Positions 8,136 to 17,890 of a stretch of 64,000 nucleotides of DNA are shown here, in pieces. How positions within the stretch are numbered: position 1 is the first letter of the stretch; each line of letters starts with the position of its first letter. This DNA is from Actinacidiphila sp. DG2A-62 (GTDB lineage Bacteria; Actinomycetota; Actinomycetes; Streptomycetales; Streptomycetaceae), in assembly GCF_035825295.1 (NCBI RefSeq), contig NZ_JAYMGI010000002.1, positions 3,415,001 to 3,479,000 of the forward strand, given 5' to 3'. The translations under genes and the position numbers were made by a program. The notes under the pieces were generated by a model. That model worked only from the letters and a program-made list of their open reading frames with translations. It had not been told where the DNA came from and made no database searches.

Positions 8136-11100
8136 TCAGTCGAACCAGCGGTCGCGCGCCAACTCCTCGGTGCGGGTGGGGTCCTCCAGCAGCGCGGCCA
8201 GTTCGAAGCGGCGTTCCCAGTGCCCGGCCGCCCAGGCCAGGCCCGCCGCCACGCCCTCGACGGTGGAGGCGTGCAGCACCCCGTCGGCGTACCGCCAGTC
8301 GACCTCGACGCCGCCGGTGACGAGCAGTTCCTCGTGTTCGACGTAGCCGGTCGGCGCACCGGGCAGCAGGTCGTGCACCGCGGGCAGCACCTCGTGCTCC
8401 TCGCCCTGCGACAGCACCCGCGCGGGCACCGCCTCGCTCAGCCGCCGCACCTGGAACAGGTCGGCCAACTCCGCGGCCAGCCGCGGCGGCACGGGCAGCA
8501 GCGGCAGCCCGTCGGCCAGCGGCAGCAGGTCCGGGGCGTCGGCGACCAGCGCGTCCGCCGCGGCGACCACGACGGTCTCGCCGTCCACCACGGCCCGCAA
8601 CTCGTCGGGCAGCGTGACCTCGTCGGGGTCCAGCTCGGCCAGGGCTGCGTAGAGGCCGTGCAGTTGGGCCGGGCCCACCTCGCGGTCCGGGTCGGCGAGC
8701 CGGGCCAACAGCTCGGCCGCGCCGCCGGGTTCGGCGAGCAGCGCGGCGACCGTGGTCCGCACGCCGAGCGCGCGCAGCACCTGGTCGTCCACGCCCGCGC
8801 CGGTCTCCGCCTCCTCGTACAGCCCGGCCAGCAGCCGGTCGCCGCCCGCGGTGCGCAGGCCCACCGGGCTGCGGCCGTCCAGCACGGGGTGGTCCCGCAG
8901 CCACCACGCGGCGTACGGCCGTACGGACTCGGTGGTGCCGTCGGGCAGCAGCACCCGGACGGGTGCGGTGACCGCGTCGCGCAGCGGCGGCCGGGACAGC
9001 AGTGCGAGGGCCCGCGGCCAGGCGTCGTCGTCCACCAGGTCCAGGTCCCGCACGCCGACCACCTCGGTGGCCACCGGCGGCACATCGGTCTGCGGGAGCT
9101 GGTCCAGGACGTCCTCGCACCACACGTCGACGGCGTCCAGCAGGCCGACGTCGTCGGGCTCGGCCCAGTCGGTGTCGCGCGGTTCGAGGTCGTCGGGGTC
9201 GAGCACCACGTCGTCGGCGCGCACCAGCGCGAAGGTCGCGAGCACGCCGACCGCGGTCAGCGGCTGTTCCCCCAGCGCTCGGCCAACTCCGCGTCCACCG
9301 CGGCGAGTTCGCCCTCGCGCAGCACCGACTCCAGCGGGCTGCCGGGCAGCACCAGCTCGCCGGCCGGGGCGAGTTCGCCGTCCTCGTCGGGCAGCGCGAG
9401 CGCGCCGAGCCACGGCTCGTCGCCGGGCGCCAGTCCCGCGGCCGCCGCGAGGCCCAGCACGAGCTGCGCCAACTCCTCTGCGTCCAGGCCGCCTTCGTCG
9501 TCCCATGCGCCGCGGTCGTCGTCCAGCGAGGCGGCCACCGCGGCCCGCACCTGCGGGCTGGTCAGCACCGCGCGCGGCGTCGCGGGGGCGGCCCCGAGCT
9601 TCTCCAGCAGCGGGTGCGCGGCCTCGGCGTGCGCGACCCGCAGCCCCAGCCGGGCGAGCAGCGCGGGGTCGGCGGCGGAGCCGCCGTCGCGCCGCGGCCC
9701 GCCCTCGTCCCCGTACGCGTCGTGGTCGGCACGGTCGGCGCGGTCGGCGGGGACCGGCAGGAGGACCTGGCGGGGGCCGACGACGGTGCGGCCGTCGGCG
9801 AGCGGGACGGGCAGCCCGCTGAGGACGTCCGCGTCCGTGCCGGCGAGCGCGTCGTAGAGCCGCCGCCACCAGCCCGGCGGGCGCTCGGCGCCGGCCAGCC
9901 GGTCGACCGCGTCGGCCAGGGAGAGCCGCGCGACGCCCAACTGGCGCAGCGCGGGCCGCCGTTCGAGGGCGGCCGGGAGCAGGGTGGGCAGCACCTCGGC
10001 GAGGACGCGGACCGCCTCGGCGGTGGCGCCCTCGACCACCTCGGCCTCGACCGGGCGCAGCGCCTGGCCGTCGTGGGCGAGCGGGCCGGCGTCGTCCCAG
10101 GCGTCCGGGTCCGGGCCCGGCGGCTGCTCGGCGCCCGGCTCCGGCGGCGCGGCGCGCGGCAGGAAGGGCGTGCGGGGCAGCGCGGCCAGCACCCGGCGGC
10201 GCAGCTCCGCGTCGAGTTCGCCCTTGCCCAGCGGACCGGGCACCAGGTCGACCACGCCGGTGCCGGACGGCCGCCAGCCGGCCAGCAGCCGCACGTACGC
10301 CTGTGCGGCGCGGTCCAGCAGGAAGTCGGTGAGCGGCCCGGGCGCCGCGTGCCGCCGGGTCGGGTCCAGCGGGAACGACGCGAGCAGCAGCGCGGGCAGG
10401 CCCAGCGGCTCGTCGGTCGGCGTCGGCGCGTGCACGACGGGCGCGGTGCGCGGCGCGGCGGGCGCGCCCTCGGCGTCGACCGGCACCGCCCAGGTGACCG
10501 ACCAGACCGGGCGCAGCCGCTCCTCCACCGGGCGGTCGGCGAGCAGTTCGGGCGCCAGCGCGCCGCCGGTGGCGTCCACCCGCCACCGGGTCGCGGCGCC
10601 GCGCGCGGAGTCCTCCACGATCACGTCGGCGCCGGTCGCGTCGTCGCCGGCCGGGCGGCGGGTCAGCGTCCGTACGCCCGCGGAGGTCTCCACGACGACC
10701 TCGGACAGGCCGGGCAGCGCGAGCAGCAGCGCGTCGTCCACGGCGTCCAGCAGGCGCCGCGCCAGGTCCTGCGCGGAGCCGTCGCGCAGCGGCAGCACCA
10801 CCACCGTGTCGTAGCCCTCGGGGGCGCTGCCCTCGGCGGGGAACGGCAGCCGCAGCAGCGGCACGTGGCCCTCGCGGCGGCGCAGTTCGTCGGCCAGGCC
10901 CGGGACGCCGGCGGCCAGTGCGCGGGCCTCGGTCAGCGACCAGCGGACGCCGCCGCCGCGGCCGACGACGGCCGGTTCGTCGCTGACGGCGAGCACGGCG
11001 GCGAAGCCGACGCCGAAGCGGCCCACGGACAGCGGGCCGTCGTCGCGCTTGGCGGAGGCGCGCAGCGTGGACAGCGACTCCACGGCGGCGGCGTCCAGCG

Positions 11101-11410
11101 CGGCGCCGGTGTTGGCCGCGGCCAGCACGGCCTCGCCGCCGTCGGCGCCCGGCTCGGCGTCGTGCAGCGTCAGCCGGAGCCGTCCGGGGACTCCGGCGCG
11201 GACCGCCGCGTCGGCGGCGTTCTGGGCCAGCTCCACCACCAGGCGGTCGCGGTGGCCGCCGAGGGCGAGGTCCTCCTCGGCGTTGGCGTCCTCGCGGAAG
11301 CGGGCGGCCGAGGCGGTCCACGCGGTCAGCACCGCGTGGCGCAGCGAAGCCGTACGGAAGGGGTCCGGATGCCCTTCCGGAGCCGGTCGTCCCACCCTTG
11401 CGCGCGTCAC
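8136..11410 (-). pseudogene. Sacsin N-terminal ATP-binding-like (Hsp90-type GHKL) protein, frameshifted
   Basis: Two adjacent frames together encode one protein of about 1,090 residues. The first (11410 to 9257) has the GHKL ATPase features: DRLVVELAQNAADA near residue 57 (the N box), then STLRASAKRDDGPLSVGRFGVGF near 120-145 (G boxes). The second frame continues from about 9270 to the stop at 8136. The switch falls at a run of five C at 9269-9273; six would restore one frame reading ERWGEQPLTAVG. GTG 11410 has AGGAGAG at good spacing. The family resembles the ATP-binding module of sacsin and Hsp90 and is conserved in streptomycetes, with unknown clients. The break is probably a sequencing error. 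Confidence 0.75.
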
Positions 11411-11808
11411 GTACGCCCTCTCCTCGCCTCGCCCGGCCGTGTGCCCGGCCCGTCACCGGTGACCGTACCGCTCCGGCCGGACGTCGCGCCGACAGGGCTG
11501 CGGCTGGCGCTCCGGAGCGGTCCGCTCCGCCTCCTCGGGCCGATGACGAACCCGGCCTCCGCACCGACCCCGAGGCACGGTCGGCTGAACGCCGAGCGTC
11601 ACCTCGCCATGGGCGCGGGGAACTGCGCGACCAGCCACAGCGCGGCCGGGCGTCGTCACCGGCCCGAGGGGGCTGTTCGGTTCGTTCCGGACCACCCGGC
11701 GAGTGGTGGGCTGGTCGCGCGGTTCCCCGCGCCCCTGACGTCAGCGCCCAGCGCACAGCTGGCCCCGAGGCTCTGTGCCCAAGGCCCAGCCCACGCGCAC
11801 ACGCCGCG
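11411..11808. other. Intergenic region with a paired inverted repeat
   Basis: About 400 bp between the sacsin-like gene and the end of the DUF3027 gene, both on the minus strand. I see no convincing gene. It holds the long inverted repeat listed separately (11611-11734), the most prominent feature. Short open frames here have no plausible start or family. Confidence 0.6.
11611..11734. repeat. Streptomyces-type intergenic inverted repeat, copy 1
   Basis: The left arm 11611-11634 (GGGCGCGGGGAACTGCGCGA plus CCAG) is matched by the reverse complement of 11711-11734 at 23 of 24 positions, around a 76-bp centre that itself contains a CCACC/GGTGG hairpin. The core GGGCGCGGGGAACTGC also forms the arm of the element at 44928-45084. 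Such long hairpins are scattered between streptomycete genes; they may end transcription or be non-autonomous repeats. Confidence 0.75.
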
Positions 11809-12720
11809 TCAGTCGGTTTCCGGCGCGGCCGAAGGGCTCGGGGGGTCGCTCAGCGCGAGCGTCTCCGCGTCGTGGTACTCGTCCAGCGCCATCGGCGCCG
11901 GCTGCGGCGGGCGGGGCATCACCGCGGCCTCGGAGTGGCCCCCGCAGCCGTAGCCGAGCGAGACGAGCCGGCCGTCCGCCGGGGAGAACTCGTTCGCGCA
12001 GATGCCGAACGCCTGGCTGAGCGACCCGGCGATCGGCAGCAGGAACCCGCAGCTGACGCAGTTCGCCGGCGCGGCCTGCGCCATGGGCGTCTTCGCGCCG
12101 AACTGCTCCTCCCAGCGGTCGGCCGCCGCGTGCAGGCCGTAGCGCGAGAGCACCCGCTGCCGCCCGAACCCCAACTGCGCGGCGATCGACCCGATCGTGG
12201 CGACCGCGGGCGGCGGCGCGATGACGTCGGCCGGCTCCGTGCCGCCCGCGCCCCACTCGCCGTCCTCCGCGCCGCCGGCCTGCGCCGCCTGCGCCGCGAG
12301 CGCCTCGACCTCCGCGTCGGTGGGCGCCTGCTCCCCGGTCCAGCCGGGCTCCAGACGCAGGTCGTCCGCCTCGGTGGGCAGCAGGTCGCCCGGCCCCATG
12401 TCGCCCGGCCGCAGCCGCTCGCTCCAGGGCACCCACTCGGGCGCGAGCACCGCGTCCGGCCCGGGCACCAGGACCGTCTCGTCGATGGTCACCGCCTTCG
12501 CCCGCGACGCCCGGGTGAGCGTGGTCGCCCACTGCCAGCCGCGGTAGGCCGGTTCCTTGCAGGCGAAGAGGTGGGTGACGACACGGTCGCCCTCGGCGAT
12601 GACGCCGAGGTGCTCGCCGACCGCGTGCGGCCCGGCCGCCTCCTCGGTGACGGCGAGCGCGACATCGACCGCCTCGGCGCACAGGCGGTCAGGGGTACGG
12701 CTTCGCATCGCAGGACTCAC
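11809..12720 (-). CDS. DUF3027 family protein
   Basis: The 303-residue protein has the DUF3027 layout: an N-terminal RTPDRLCAEAVDVAL helix, a central W/P-rich segment with EPAYRGWQWA, and a C-terminal part with paired cysteines (NCVSCGFLLPI near residue 230, YGCGGHSEA near 270) that could bind metal. The family is actinobacterial and of unknown function. GTG 12720 is used; ATG 12708 is an alternative. It is divergent from the MFS gene of the futalosine neighbourhood. Confidence 0.8.
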   Translation of the reverse strand: MSPAMRSRTPDRLCAEAVDVALAVTEEAAGPHAVGEHLGVIAEGDRVVTHLFACKEPAYRGWQWATTLTRASRAKAVTIDETVLVPGPDAVLAPEWVPWSERLRPGDMGPGDLLPTEADDLRLEPGWTGEQAPTDAEVEALAAQAAQAGGAEDGEWGAGGTEPADVIAPPPAVATIGSIAAQLGFGRQRVLSRYGLHAAADRWEEQFGAKTPMAQAAPANCVSCGFLLPIAGSLSQAFGICANEFSPADGRLVSLGYGCGGHSEAAVMPRPPQPAPMALDEYHDAETLALSDPPSPSAAPETD

Positions 12721-12975
12721 AGAAATCGTTTCTCTCTCTACGCCGTCTCACGTGTGCGCTCACGGGCGAACGGACCCGGCGGACCCGGTGCGAGCGAACG
12801 GCGGCGGAGCGGACCTGCGGACCGCGTCAACGCGTTGTTCCCTGCTTCCCCGGTCTGCCCGAGCGTCCTCGGGCGCACCTGTTCCCACCATTCTGCGCGA
12901 TCGCACGCTACCTGTGCGCACCGCCGCCGCAAAGGAGGGGGTGCGCACACTTCCAATTGGGGCAGGATTGCGAAC

Positions 12976-14436
12976 GTGGCACGAACCGTGACCGCGGGCC
13001 CAGGGCCCGTACGCCGGGCCGGACGCGCCCTCGCCAGCGTCGTGGGGCGGTCCGGTGGCGCCGTCGTGCGCCGGGTGCGCCGTTCGACGCACAAGGGCGG
13101 CGCGGGCGAGTCGGGCCTGGCGAAACTGATCGAACTGCACGCCGTGCACTCCGCGGGCGACATGCTGGTGACCGTCGCGCTGGCCAGCACGGTGTTCTTC
13201 TCGGTGCCCACCGGCCAGGCGCGCGGCCGGGTGGCGCTCTACCTGCTGATCACGATGGCGCCGTTCGCGCTCCTCGCGCCGGTGGTTGGGCCGCTGCTGG
13301 ACCGGCTCGGCCACGGCCGCAGGGCCGCGATGGCCGGCTCGCTGATCGCCCGCGCGGTGCTCGCCTGGACGATGGCCGGCGTGATCAGCACCGCGGGCCT
13401 GGGGCTGTACCCGGCGGCGCTCGGCGTGCTGGTGGCCTCGAAGGCGTACGGCGTGGTGCGCAGCGCGGTGGTCCCCCGGCTGCTGCCGGAGAGAACCACC
13501 CTGGTGAAGGCGAACTCACGGGTCACCTTCGCGGGCCTGCTGACCACCGCCGTGGCCGCGCCGCTGGGCGCCGGCCTGCACGCCATCGGTGCGCCCTGGC
13601 CGCTGTACGGCGCGTTCGTGATCTACATCGCGGGCGCGCTGCTGTCGATGACGCTCGACCCCAAGGTGGATTCGGCCCGCGGCGAGAACAAGGCGCGGCT
13701 GTCGGCCAGCGAGGAGCCGTACGAGCAGGCGCGGGACCTGCCCGGCTCGGGCGACGGCGTCGGCGGCGCGGTGGGCGACCGGCTGGTCAAGGGCGGCGGC
13801 AGGGGCCGGCGCGGCGGGCGGCCCGCACAGCCGCCCGGGCTGCTCGGCGTCGGCTCCTCGGTGCTGCACGCCCTTCAGGGCAACTGCGGGCTGCGCGCGC
13901 TGTCCGGCTTCCTGACGATGTTCCTGGCGTTCATGCTGCGCGAGCACCACCTCGGCGGGCTGAGCGCGGCGATGTCGCTCGGCGTGGTGGGCGTCGCGGC
14001 GGGCGCGGGCAACGCGCTGGGCACGGCGCTCGGCGCGTGGCTGAAGGCCCGCGGCCCCGAGGTGATCATCGCCGGCGTGCTGGTGTGCGCGCTGGCCGCG
14101 GCCACGATGGCGGCCGGCTGGTTCGGCCTGGTCACGGTGGCGACGGTCGCCGCGGTGGCCGGCATCACGCAGGCGCTGGCCAAGCTGTCGCTGGACGCGC
14201 TGATCCAGCGGGACGTGCCGGAGGAGGTCCGCACCTCGGCCTTCGCCCGGTCCGAGACGACCCTCCAGCTGTCCTGGGTGATCGGCGGCGGCCTCGGCAT
14301 AGTGCTGCCGCTCAACGGCTCGCTGGGGATGGCGGTCGCGGCCTCGCTGGTGCTGGTGGCGTTCCTGGTGTCGGTGCGGGGTCTGCTCGGCGCGGCGCGC
14401 AGGGGCGGCGGCACGGCCCGCGCCCGGGTGGCCTGA
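12976..14436 (+). CDS. MFS transporter
   Basis: From GTG 12976 the protein has 486 residues. A basic 40-residue N-terminal tail precedes about twelve hydrophobic segments with PVVGPLLDRLGHGRRAAM as the loop 2-3 motif, and a long charged loop (about residues 235-290) separates the two halves. The frame is open far upstream, but codon use and hydropathy only become protein-like from 12976. It precedes the DUF2771 lipoprotein and the futalosine genes, an order I recall in streptomycetes; no substrate is known. Confidence 0.82.
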   Translation: MARTVTAGPGPVRRAGRALASVVGRSGGAVVRRVRRSTHKGGAGESGLAKLIELHAVHSAGDMLVTVALASTVFFSVPTGQARGRVALYLLITMAPFALLAPVVGPLLDRLGHGRRAAMAGSLIARAVLAWTMAGVISTAGLGLYPAALGVLVASKAYGVVRSAVVPRLLPERTTLVKANSRVTFAGLLTTAVAAPLGAGLHAIGAPWPLYGAFVIYIAGALLSMTLDPKVDSARGENKARLSASEEPYEQARDLPGSGDGVGGAVGDRLVKGGGRGRRGGRPAQPPGLLGVGSSVLHALQGNCGLRALSGFLTMFLAFMLREHHLGGLSAAMSLGVVGVAAGAGNALGTALGAWLKARGPEVIIAGVLVCALAAATMAAGWFGLVTVATVAAVAGITQALAKLSLDALIQRDVPEEVRTSAFARSETTLQLSWVIGGGLGIVLPLNGSLGMAVAASLVLVAFLVSVRGLLGAARRGGGTARARVA

Positions 14437-14523
14437 TCCCGGCCCCGGCTCGGGGGCCCGGCCGGGATCGACACGTCGTACCCCCGCGCGGCCCGCGGGG
14501 GTGCGCCCGGTAGCCTCACCCCC

Positions 14524-15015
14524 ATGAGCATTCGCCGCGCTGCCACCACCATCGGTGCCATCTCCCTCGGGCTGGTCGCCCTCACCGCCTGCGACAAGCC
14601 CACCGCACAGGCGACGGTGACCGTGGGCACCAGGACCGTCACGGCGGAGGCGGCCGACAAGTGCTACGCCGACGGCAAGAAGCTCCCGCAGCAGATCTTC
14701 GTGGCGTGCCTGCAGGCCAAGCCCACCCACCACATCACGGTCGGCGTCGGCGACAAGGTCCGCATCGGCGTCGACCCGTCGATCGGCAAGAAGGGCTGGC
14801 TGGTGGTCCGCAACACCTCCCTGGTGACCAGCGAGGTGCTCAAGGACAAGACGTACTGGACCGTGGACGGCGACCAGCTCTTCAGCGAGCAGGACCCGCA
14901 GACCGGTCAGACCTCGGTCGAGAAGTCCGTGACGCTCAACATCGTGGAGTCCAGCGACACCTCCGGCCAGGAGTCGTACCGCGTCATCCAGTTCACCCTC
15001 ACCCGGGGGAAGTGA
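14524..15015 (+). CDS. DUF2771 lipoprotein
   Basis: The 163-residue protein begins with a lipoprotein signal: basic MSIRR, a hydrophobic stretch and the lipobox LTAC, so Cys22 would be lipidated and the protein anchored outside the membrane. The rest is a small beta-rich domain (TVTVGTRTVTAEAADKC, HHITVGVGDKVRIGVD). This matches the DUF2771 family of actinobacteria, function unknown. It lies between the MFS gene and mqnB on the same strand, 10 bp from the mqnB start. Confidence 0.85.
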   Translation: MSIRRAATTIGAISLGLVALTACDKPTAQATVTVGTRTVTAEAADKCYADGKKLPQQIFVACLQAKPTHHITVGVGDKVRIGVDPSIGKKGWLVVRNTSLVTSEVLKDKTYWTVDGDQLFSEQDPQTGQTSVEKSVTLNIVESSDTSGQESYRVIQFTLTRGK

Positions 15016-15025
15016 CCCGCGGGCC

Positions 15026-15832
15026 GTGCCCCAGGTCGAGCCTCCCGCCGAGTCCCTGGCCGCGTCCCTGGCCGCGTCCCCGGCCGACTCCCCCGCCGAG
15101 CCCGAGGTCGAGCCTGCGCCCGCGCTCCCGGCCGCGCCGCCTTCCCGGCCCGCGCGCCGGCGGCTGCTCGTGGTGACCGCGGTCGCCGCCGAACGCGACG
15201 CCGTCGCCGCGGGGCTGGCCACGGCGTACGGGACAGCGGACGCGGCCGCGCGGGTGATCGCCGGCGGTGTCGGCCCGGCGGCGGCAGCGGCGGCCACCGC
15301 GCGCGAACTCGCCCTGGCCGAGGCGGCCGGAAACCCGTACGCGCTGGTGGTCTCCGCCGGCATCGGCGGCGGGTTCGCCCCGGCCGCGCCGGTCGGCTCG
15401 CTGGCCGTGGCGGACGCGATCGTGGCCGCCGACCTCGGCGCGCAGACCGACGCGGGCTTCGTCCCGGTCGAGGACCTCGGCTTCGGCACCGGCGCGCACC
15501 GGCCGGACCCGGCCGCCGCGCGCGCCCTCGCCCGCGCGCTGGGCGCGGCGCTCGGCCCGGTGCTGACGGTCGCCACGGTGACCGGCAGCGCGGCGCGCGC
15601 CGCGGAGCTGGCCGGCCGTCACCCGGGCGCGGTGGCGGAGGCGATGGAGGGCTTCGGCGTGGCGGAGGCCGCGGCGGCGGCCGGCGTCCCGGTCGCGGAG
15701 ATCCGCGCGGTGTCCAACGCGGTGGGCCCCCGCGACCGCGCGGCCTGGCGGATCGGCGACGCGCTCGCCGCGCTGACGACGGCCTTCGGGAAGGTCCCGG
15801 CGGCCCTGGAGGTTGGACCGGAACATGACTGA
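15026..15832 (+). CDS. mqnB: Futalosine hydrolase
   Basis: MqnB splits futalosine into dehypoxanthinyl futalosine and hypoxanthine in the futalosine route to menaquinone. The 268-residue protein starts at GTG 15026 with about 45 low-complexity Pro/Ala/Glu residues before the catalytic domain (LLVVTAVAAERDAV). The nucleoside-phosphorylase fold is shown by VSAGIGGGFAP and by EAMEGFGVAEAA, which contains the conserved nucleoside-binding Met-Glu. It overlaps the start of mqnD by 8 bp, so the two are co-translated. Confidence 0.92.
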   Translation: MPQVEPPAESLAASLAASPADSPAEPEVEPAPALPAAPPSRPARRRLLVVTAVAAERDAVAAGLATAYGTADAAARVIAGGVGPAAAAAATARELALAEAAGNPYALVVSAGIGGGFAPAAPVGSLAVADAIVAADLGAQTDAGFVPVEDLGFGTGAHRPDPAAARALARALGAALGPVLTVATVTGSAARAAELAGRHPGAVAEAMEGFGVAEAAAAAGVPVAEIRAVSNAVGPRDRAAWRIGDALAALTTAFGKVPAALEVGPEHD

Positions 15833-16766
15833 CGCCACGACCGAAACGACCGCCGCCGCCGGCGCGCGCACCCGCACCGACGACGCCGCCGCTCCCCGCG
15901 CCACCGGCGCCGCGGACGAGGCCCTGCGCATCGCGTACTCGCCCTGCCCGAACGACACCTTCGTCTTCCACGCCTGGGCGCACGGCCTGGTGCCCGGCGC
16001 GCCGCCGCTGGACGTCTCGTTCGCGGACATCGACATCACCAACGGCATGGCCGAGCGCGGCGAGTTCGACGTGCTGAAGGTGTCCTACGCCGTGCTGCCG
16101 TGGGTGCTCCAGGAGTACGCGCTGCTGCCGTGCGGCGGCGCGCTGGGCCGCGGCTGCGGGCCGCTGGTGCTGACCGGCGAGGGCGGCGCGCGCACCGGGG
16201 CGGAGCTGGCCGGGCGCACGGTCGCGGTGCCCAGCGAGCGGTCCACGGCGTACCTGCTGTTCCGGCTGTGGGCGGCGGCCGAGGTCCCGGGCGGGGTCGG
16301 CGAGATCGTCGTGCTGCCGTTCCACGAGATCATGCCGGCGGTGCGCGACGGGCGGGTGGACGCGGGCCTAGTGATCCACGAGGCCCGGTTCACGTACCAG
16401 AACTACGGGCTGCGCAAGCTCGCGGACATGGGCGAGCACTGGGAGGCCACCACCGGGCTGCCGATCCCGCTGGGCGCGATCATCGCCAAGCGGTCGCTGG
16501 GCAAGCAGCGGCTGCACGCGCTGGCCGAAGCGGCGCGCGCGTCGGTGCGGGCCGCCTGGGACGACCCGGCGGCCTCGCGGTCCTATGTGCTCGCGCACTC
16601 CCAGGAGATGGACCCGGCGGTCGCGGACCAGCACATCGCGCTGTACGTCAACGAGTTCACCGCGGACCTCGGCGAGGACGGCTACGCGGCGGTCCGCGGG
16701 CTGCTCACCCGGGCCGCCGCGGAGGGGCTGGTGCCGGAACTCGCCCCGGACGCGCTGGCGTTCTGA
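15825..16766 (+). CDS. mqnD: 1,4-dihydroxy-6-naphthoate synthase
   Basis: MqnD converts cyclic dehypoxanthinyl futalosine to 1,4-dihydroxy-6-naphthoate, a late step of futalosine-type menaquinone synthesis. The 313-residue protein has a periplasmic-binding-protein-like fold with the family landmarks IAYSPCPNDTF, a DVLKVSYAVLP segment, and GLVIHEARFTYQ, which carries the expected histidine. ATG 15825 is chosen because GGAGG at 15808-15812 fits it. The first 30 residues are a variable Thr/Ala-rich tail. It overlaps mqnB. Confidence 0.93.
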   Translation: MTDATTETTAAAGARTRTDDAAAPRATGAADEALRIAYSPCPNDTFVFHAWAHGLVPGAPPLDVSFADIDITNGMAERGEFDVLKVSYAVLPWVLQEYALLPCGGALGRGCGPLVLTGEGGARTGAELAGRTVAVPSERSTAYLLFRLWAAAEVPGGVGEIVVLPFHEIMPAVRDGRVDAGLVIHEARFTYQNYGLRKLADMGEHWEATTGLPIPLGAIIAKRSLGKQRLHALAEAARASVRAAWDDPAASRSYVLAHSQEMDPAVADQHIALYVNEFTADLGEDGYAAVRGLLTRAAAEGLVPELAPDALAF

Positions 16767-16804
16767 CCGCCCCGGCGGCGGGCCGCAAGCCCGCGGCCGG
16801 GCGG

Positions 16805-16919
16805 AGCGGCCGGACGTCCAGGTCAGACTCCGAGCGGCCGGACCTCCGGCGTCAGACGCCCAGCGGCCGGACATCCGGCGTCAGACATCCGGCGGCCGGA
16901 CCTCCGGCGTCAGACGTCC
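16805..16919. repeat. Tandem 28-29 bp repeat array between mqnD and the cold-shock gene
   Basis: Four head-to-tail units start at about 16805, 16833, 16862 and 16891. Each contains GCGGCCGGAC followed by TCCGGCGTCAGAC or a close variant. GCCGGA(N)2TCCGGC in each unit is a small palindrome. The last unit overlaps the 3' end and stop codon of the cold-shock-domain gene (16910). It may act as a series of hairpins between two convergent genes. Confidence 0.75.
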
Positions 16920-17293
16920 AACTGGTCGGCGACGACGCGCAGCACCGAGGCGATCTTGTGGCCGTGCGCCTTGTCGGGGTAGCGGCCGCGCTGGAGCGAG
17001 CGGGCCACGTCCTCCAGGAGGGTGGTGAGGTCCTGGACGATCGGCAGCAGCTCGTCCGGCTTGCGCCGTTGCGCGGCGGCGACCGAGGGCGCCGGGTCGA
17101 GCAGCGTCACCGACAGCGCCTGGTCGCCGCGCTGGCCGGCGACGACTCCGAATTCCACGCGCTGTCCGGGCTTGAGGGCCGCCACGCCGTCGGGCAGGAC
17201 GGAGGAGTGGACGAAGACGTCACCGCCGTCGTCGCGGGAGAGGAAGCCGAAGCCCTTCTCGCTGTTGAACCACTTGACCTTGCCGGTAGGCAC
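16910..17293 (-). CDS. Cold-shock-domain protein with C-terminal extension
   Basis: From GTG 17293 the protein has 127 residues. Residues 1-66 are a cold-shock domain with the nucleic-acid binding motifs KVKWFNSEKGFGFL and DVFVHSSVL. The rest is a helical extension (KPDELLPIVQDLTTLLEDVAR) unlike that of short CspA proteins. The role is probably RNA or single-stranded DNA binding. The open frame continues upstream, but the family begins at the PTGKVKWF segment. The 3' end runs into the tandem repeat array. Confidence 0.88.
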   Translation of the reverse strand: MPTGKVKWFNSEKGFGFLSRDDGGDVFVHSSVLPDGVAALKPGQRVEFGVVAGQRGDQALSVTLLDPAPSVAAAQRRKPDELLPIVQDLTTLLEDVARSLQRGRYPDKAHGHKIASVLRVVADQLDV

Positions 17294-17617
17294 GTCCGAC
17301 CTCGTCCTCGTTGCTCGAAGCTGTTGGAAGCTGCTGGAATTCACCGAACCCGCGCCGGAGGGACCACGCCGGACGGGCCGCGGGGAACGCGGAACGCCGT
17401 ACGCGGGAACGCCGCACGGAACGCGCTGCACAAAAGAACGCGCTGAAACAAGACGTCAGCGGGCCTGCACGAGACCCGCCGACACCAGGCTAGTGGCCCG
17501 CCGCCGTGTGACAAGACGATTCCGGCGCGCCGCCCCCGCGCACCGCACAGCCCGCCTCCTCCTTCGCCGCCGCACCATCCGTATCACCACGTCCCGACAC
17601 GGACCTACCCTTGTCGG
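17294..17617. other. Divergent intergenic region upstream of the cold-shock-domain gene
   Basis: 324 bp separate the divergent starts at 17293 (minus) and 17618 (plus). I see no gene. The stretch 17377-17430 repeats GGAACGC-like heptamers about five times, and both promoters and a leader for the cold-shock gene must lie here. No riboswitch or clear terminator is visible. Confidence 0.5.
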
Positions 17618-17890
17618 GTGAGCAAACAAACCATGGGCGCAGGTGACGTGCTCGTCAGGGTCGGCGCGGTCCTCTTCGCGATCGGGGCGGTGGGCACGCT
17701 CGCGACGGTCGCGCCGCTGCTGCTGGGCACCGCCACGCTGCCCACGCCGGCGTACTTCGTGTCGATGCTGATGGGCGTCGGCCTGGCGGTGGCGCTGGTC
17801 GGGCTGCTGCGGTCGGCGCTGGCGCAGCGGCACGCCGCGGCGCGGGAGACGGCGGGCGGCGGTCCGGGTCAGGCCGCCGCGGACGTGTAG
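17618..17890 (+). CDS. Small two-helix membrane protein
   Basis: The 90-residue protein has two hydrophobic segments (VGAVLFAIGAVGTLATVAPLL and YFVSMLMGVGLAVALVGLL) and a short Arg/Ala-rich cytoplasmic tail. It is probably an integral membrane protein of a conserved but unnamed actinobacterial type; I do not recognise a function. It starts at GTG 17618 and overlaps the end of the convergent HAD gene by 22 bp. Confidence 0.6.
   Translation: MSKQTMGAGDVLVRVGAVLFAIGAVGTLATVAPLLLGTATLPTPAYFVSMLMGVGLAVALVGLLRSALAQRHAAARETAGGGPGQAAADV

Noticed and set aside
11453..11695. Small minus-strand gene beside the sacsin-like gene
   Set aside because: It overlaps the inverted-repeat arm, is Arg/Pro-rich and has no recognisable motif.
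16805..16919. Possible small CRISPR array of 28-29 bp units
   Set aside because: Units are contiguous without spacers and no cas gene is near.
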